DNA from: AC-52 sp044870295
Lineage (GTDB): Bacteria > Actinomycetota > UBA4738
DNA: 6,323 nt
Direction: 5' to 3'
Assembly (NCBI GenBank): GCA_044870295.1
Contig: JBIOYQ010000144.1
Coordinates: 1 to 6,323, forward strand
The notes under the pieces are model-generated. The model ran no database searches and was not told the DNA's origin. It worked only from the letters and a program-made list of their open reading frames with translations. Positions 5,688 to 6,323 of this stretch are shown piece by piece (within the stretch, counting starts at the first letter, position 1; each line of letters starts with the position of its first letter). Both the position numbers and the translations under genes were made by a program.

Positions 5688-6233
5688 ATGGCACATCCCG
5701 AGCTGGCGGACGTCGGCCTCCACGGCGCGTGGCTGGTGCCCTTGACGGCGCACCCCGACGACCGTGGGTTCTTCACCGAGTCCTATCGCCGGGACTGGAT
5801 CACCGGGATGGAGGAGATGGTCCAGGGGAACCTGTCCCGGTCGAGGGCGAACGTCCTGCGCGGCTTGCACTTCCACCGGCGACAGGCCGACTACTGGACG
5901 GTCCTGGAGGGGGAGGCGCTCGTCGGCCTGTACGACCTGCGACAGGGATCTCCGACGGAGGGGAAGAAGGCCGAGGTCGAGCTGTCGGCGGAGACCCTGC
6001 GTTGCCTCTACATCCCCAAAGGCGTCGCCCACGGCTTCTACACGCCGGGTGGCATCCTGCTCCAGTACCTGGTCGACCGGTACTACACGGGCGACGACGA
6101 GTTCGGCGTGGCGTGGGACGATCCCGACCTGGGGATCGCGTGGCCGTCGCGTTCACCGATCCTGTCCGAACGCGACCGCTCCAACCCGTCGCTCAGGGAC
6201 GTCCTCCCGGAGGCTCCGCGGTTCGAGGGTTAA
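5688..6233 (+). CDS. dTDP-4-dehydrorhamnose 3,5-epimerase family protein (RmlC-like cupin)
   Basis: A 181-residue cytosolic cupin related to RmlC, which epimerises C3 and C5 of dTDP-4-keto-6-deoxyglucose on the way to dTDP-rhamnose. Visible family elements are DDRGFFTESYRRDW (24-37), NVLRGLHFH (55-63) with the catalytic His61, LYDLRQGSPT (81-90), IPKGVAHGF (109-117), RYYTGDDEFGVAWDDPDLGIAWP (131-153) and LSERDRSNPSL (159-169), in which Asp163 matches the partner of the catalytic His. The segment after His61 reads HFHRRQADYW where classical RmlC has HYQ..P..Q.KLV, so it is about three residues shorter and lacks the conserved Lys. A 3- or 5-epimerase, or an enzyme on another dTDP-ketosugar, is therefore possible. 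The ATG start lies 13 bases after the preceding stop with no clear Shine-Dalgarno sequence, so translation may depend on the upstream gene. Family call firm, exact reaction uncertain. Confidence 0.85.
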   Translation: MAHPELADVGLHGAWLVPLTAHPDDRGFFTESYRRDWITGMEEMVQGNLSRSRANVLRGLHFHRRQADYWTVLEGEALVGLYDLRQGSPTEGKKAEVELSAETLRCLYIPKGVAHGFYTPGGILLQYLVDRYYTGDDEFGVAWDDPDLGIAWPSRSPILSERDRSNPSLRDVLPEAPRFEG

Positions 6234-6245
6234 GCTAGCTGCGCC

Positions 6246-6323
6246 ATGAAGAAGGTCCTGGTCGTCGGCGGCGCCGGCTATGTGGGGTGCGTCCTGGTCG
6301 AGGAGCTGCTGGCCAAGGGGTAC
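6246..6323 (+). CDS. NAD(P)-dependent sugar epimerase/dehydratase, extended SDR, 5' fragment cut by the window end
   Basis: Only the first 26 codons are present. They read MKKVLVVGGAGYVG and continue into a typical first helix (VLVEELLAKGY). GGAGYVG is the GxxGxxG dinucleotide-binding loop of extended short-chain dehydrogenases such as UDP-glucose 4-epimerase, dTDP-glucose 4,6-dehydratase and dTDP-4-dehydrorhamnose reductase-like enzymes. The ATG lies 12 bases after the stop of the RmlC-like gene, with only a distant, weak GAGGG (6225-6229) ahead of it. Its place suggests a nucleotide-sugar pathway role; substrate and reaction cannot be judged from this fragment. Confidence 0.8.
   Translation, partial: MKKVLVVGGAGYVGCVLVEELLAKGY

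Noticed and set aside
4181..5776. A 531-codon open frame on the minus strand opposite the priming transferase
   Set aside because: Its translation is His/Gly/Glu/Arg-rich without recognisable motifs, while the plus strand encodes a full conserved enzyme. Long antisense frames are usual in such G+C-rich genes.

Overview
The window is about two thirds G+C by eye and codes on nearly every base. It uses GTG as well as ATG starts and packs its genes tightly, with a GTGA stop-start overlap and a zero-base junction. The style of the proteins (fused Wzz/BY-kinase with a Tyr/Gly-rich tail, sulfotransferase with a CGCG...CPFW cysteine motif, HFHRRQ-type RmlC homologue) suggests a high-GC actinobacterium, perhaps an uncultured soil or groundwater lineage. 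That placement is inference; no rRNA or other taxonomic marker is present.

Layout. Two divergent transcription units flank a 140-base spacer (4053-4192). Leftward (minus strand): a fused chain-length determinant/bacterial tyrosine kinase (2202-4052), then after 62 bases an Alg14/PssD-like glycosyltransferase subunit (1534-2139), directly abutted by an Alg13/PssE-like catalytic subunit (1012-1533), which overlaps by 4 bases a PAPS-dependent sulfotransferase (14-1015). Rightward (plus strand): a polyprenyl-phosphate sugar-1-phosphate transferase of the WbaP/CpsE type (4193-5674), an RmlC-like sugar epimerase (5688-6233), and the first 26 codons of an extended-SDR sugar epimerase/dehydratase (6246 to the window end).

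How the genes fit together. This is part of a Wzx/Wzy-type extracellular or capsular polysaccharide locus. The priming transferase puts the first sugar phosphate on undecaprenyl phosphate at the membrane. The two-part Alg14/Alg13-like enzyme probably adds the second sugar, as PssD/PssE and Cps14F/Cps14G do in rhizobia and streptococci. The RmlC-like protein and the SDR protein would make nucleotide-sugar donors such as dTDP-deoxysugars. The Wzz/BY-kinase would set chain length and couple polymerisation to tyrosine phosphorylation. The sulfotransferase, last in the leftward unit and apparently translated by coupling, suggests that the glycan is sulfated. Flippase, polymerase and further glycosyltransferases are not in the window and would be expected beyond its edges.

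The points most worth a second look are: the predicted sulfation; a Ser in place of the first Asp of the kinase Walker A' motif; a kinase start that may lie 20 codons downstream of the longest frame because a good promoter lies inside the first 20 codons; the only two cysteines of the kinase both lying in its external domain; the altered active-site loop of the RmlC homologue; and a long N-terminal extension on the Alg14-like subunit. No mobile element, CRISPR array, RNA gene or convincing terminator was seen.
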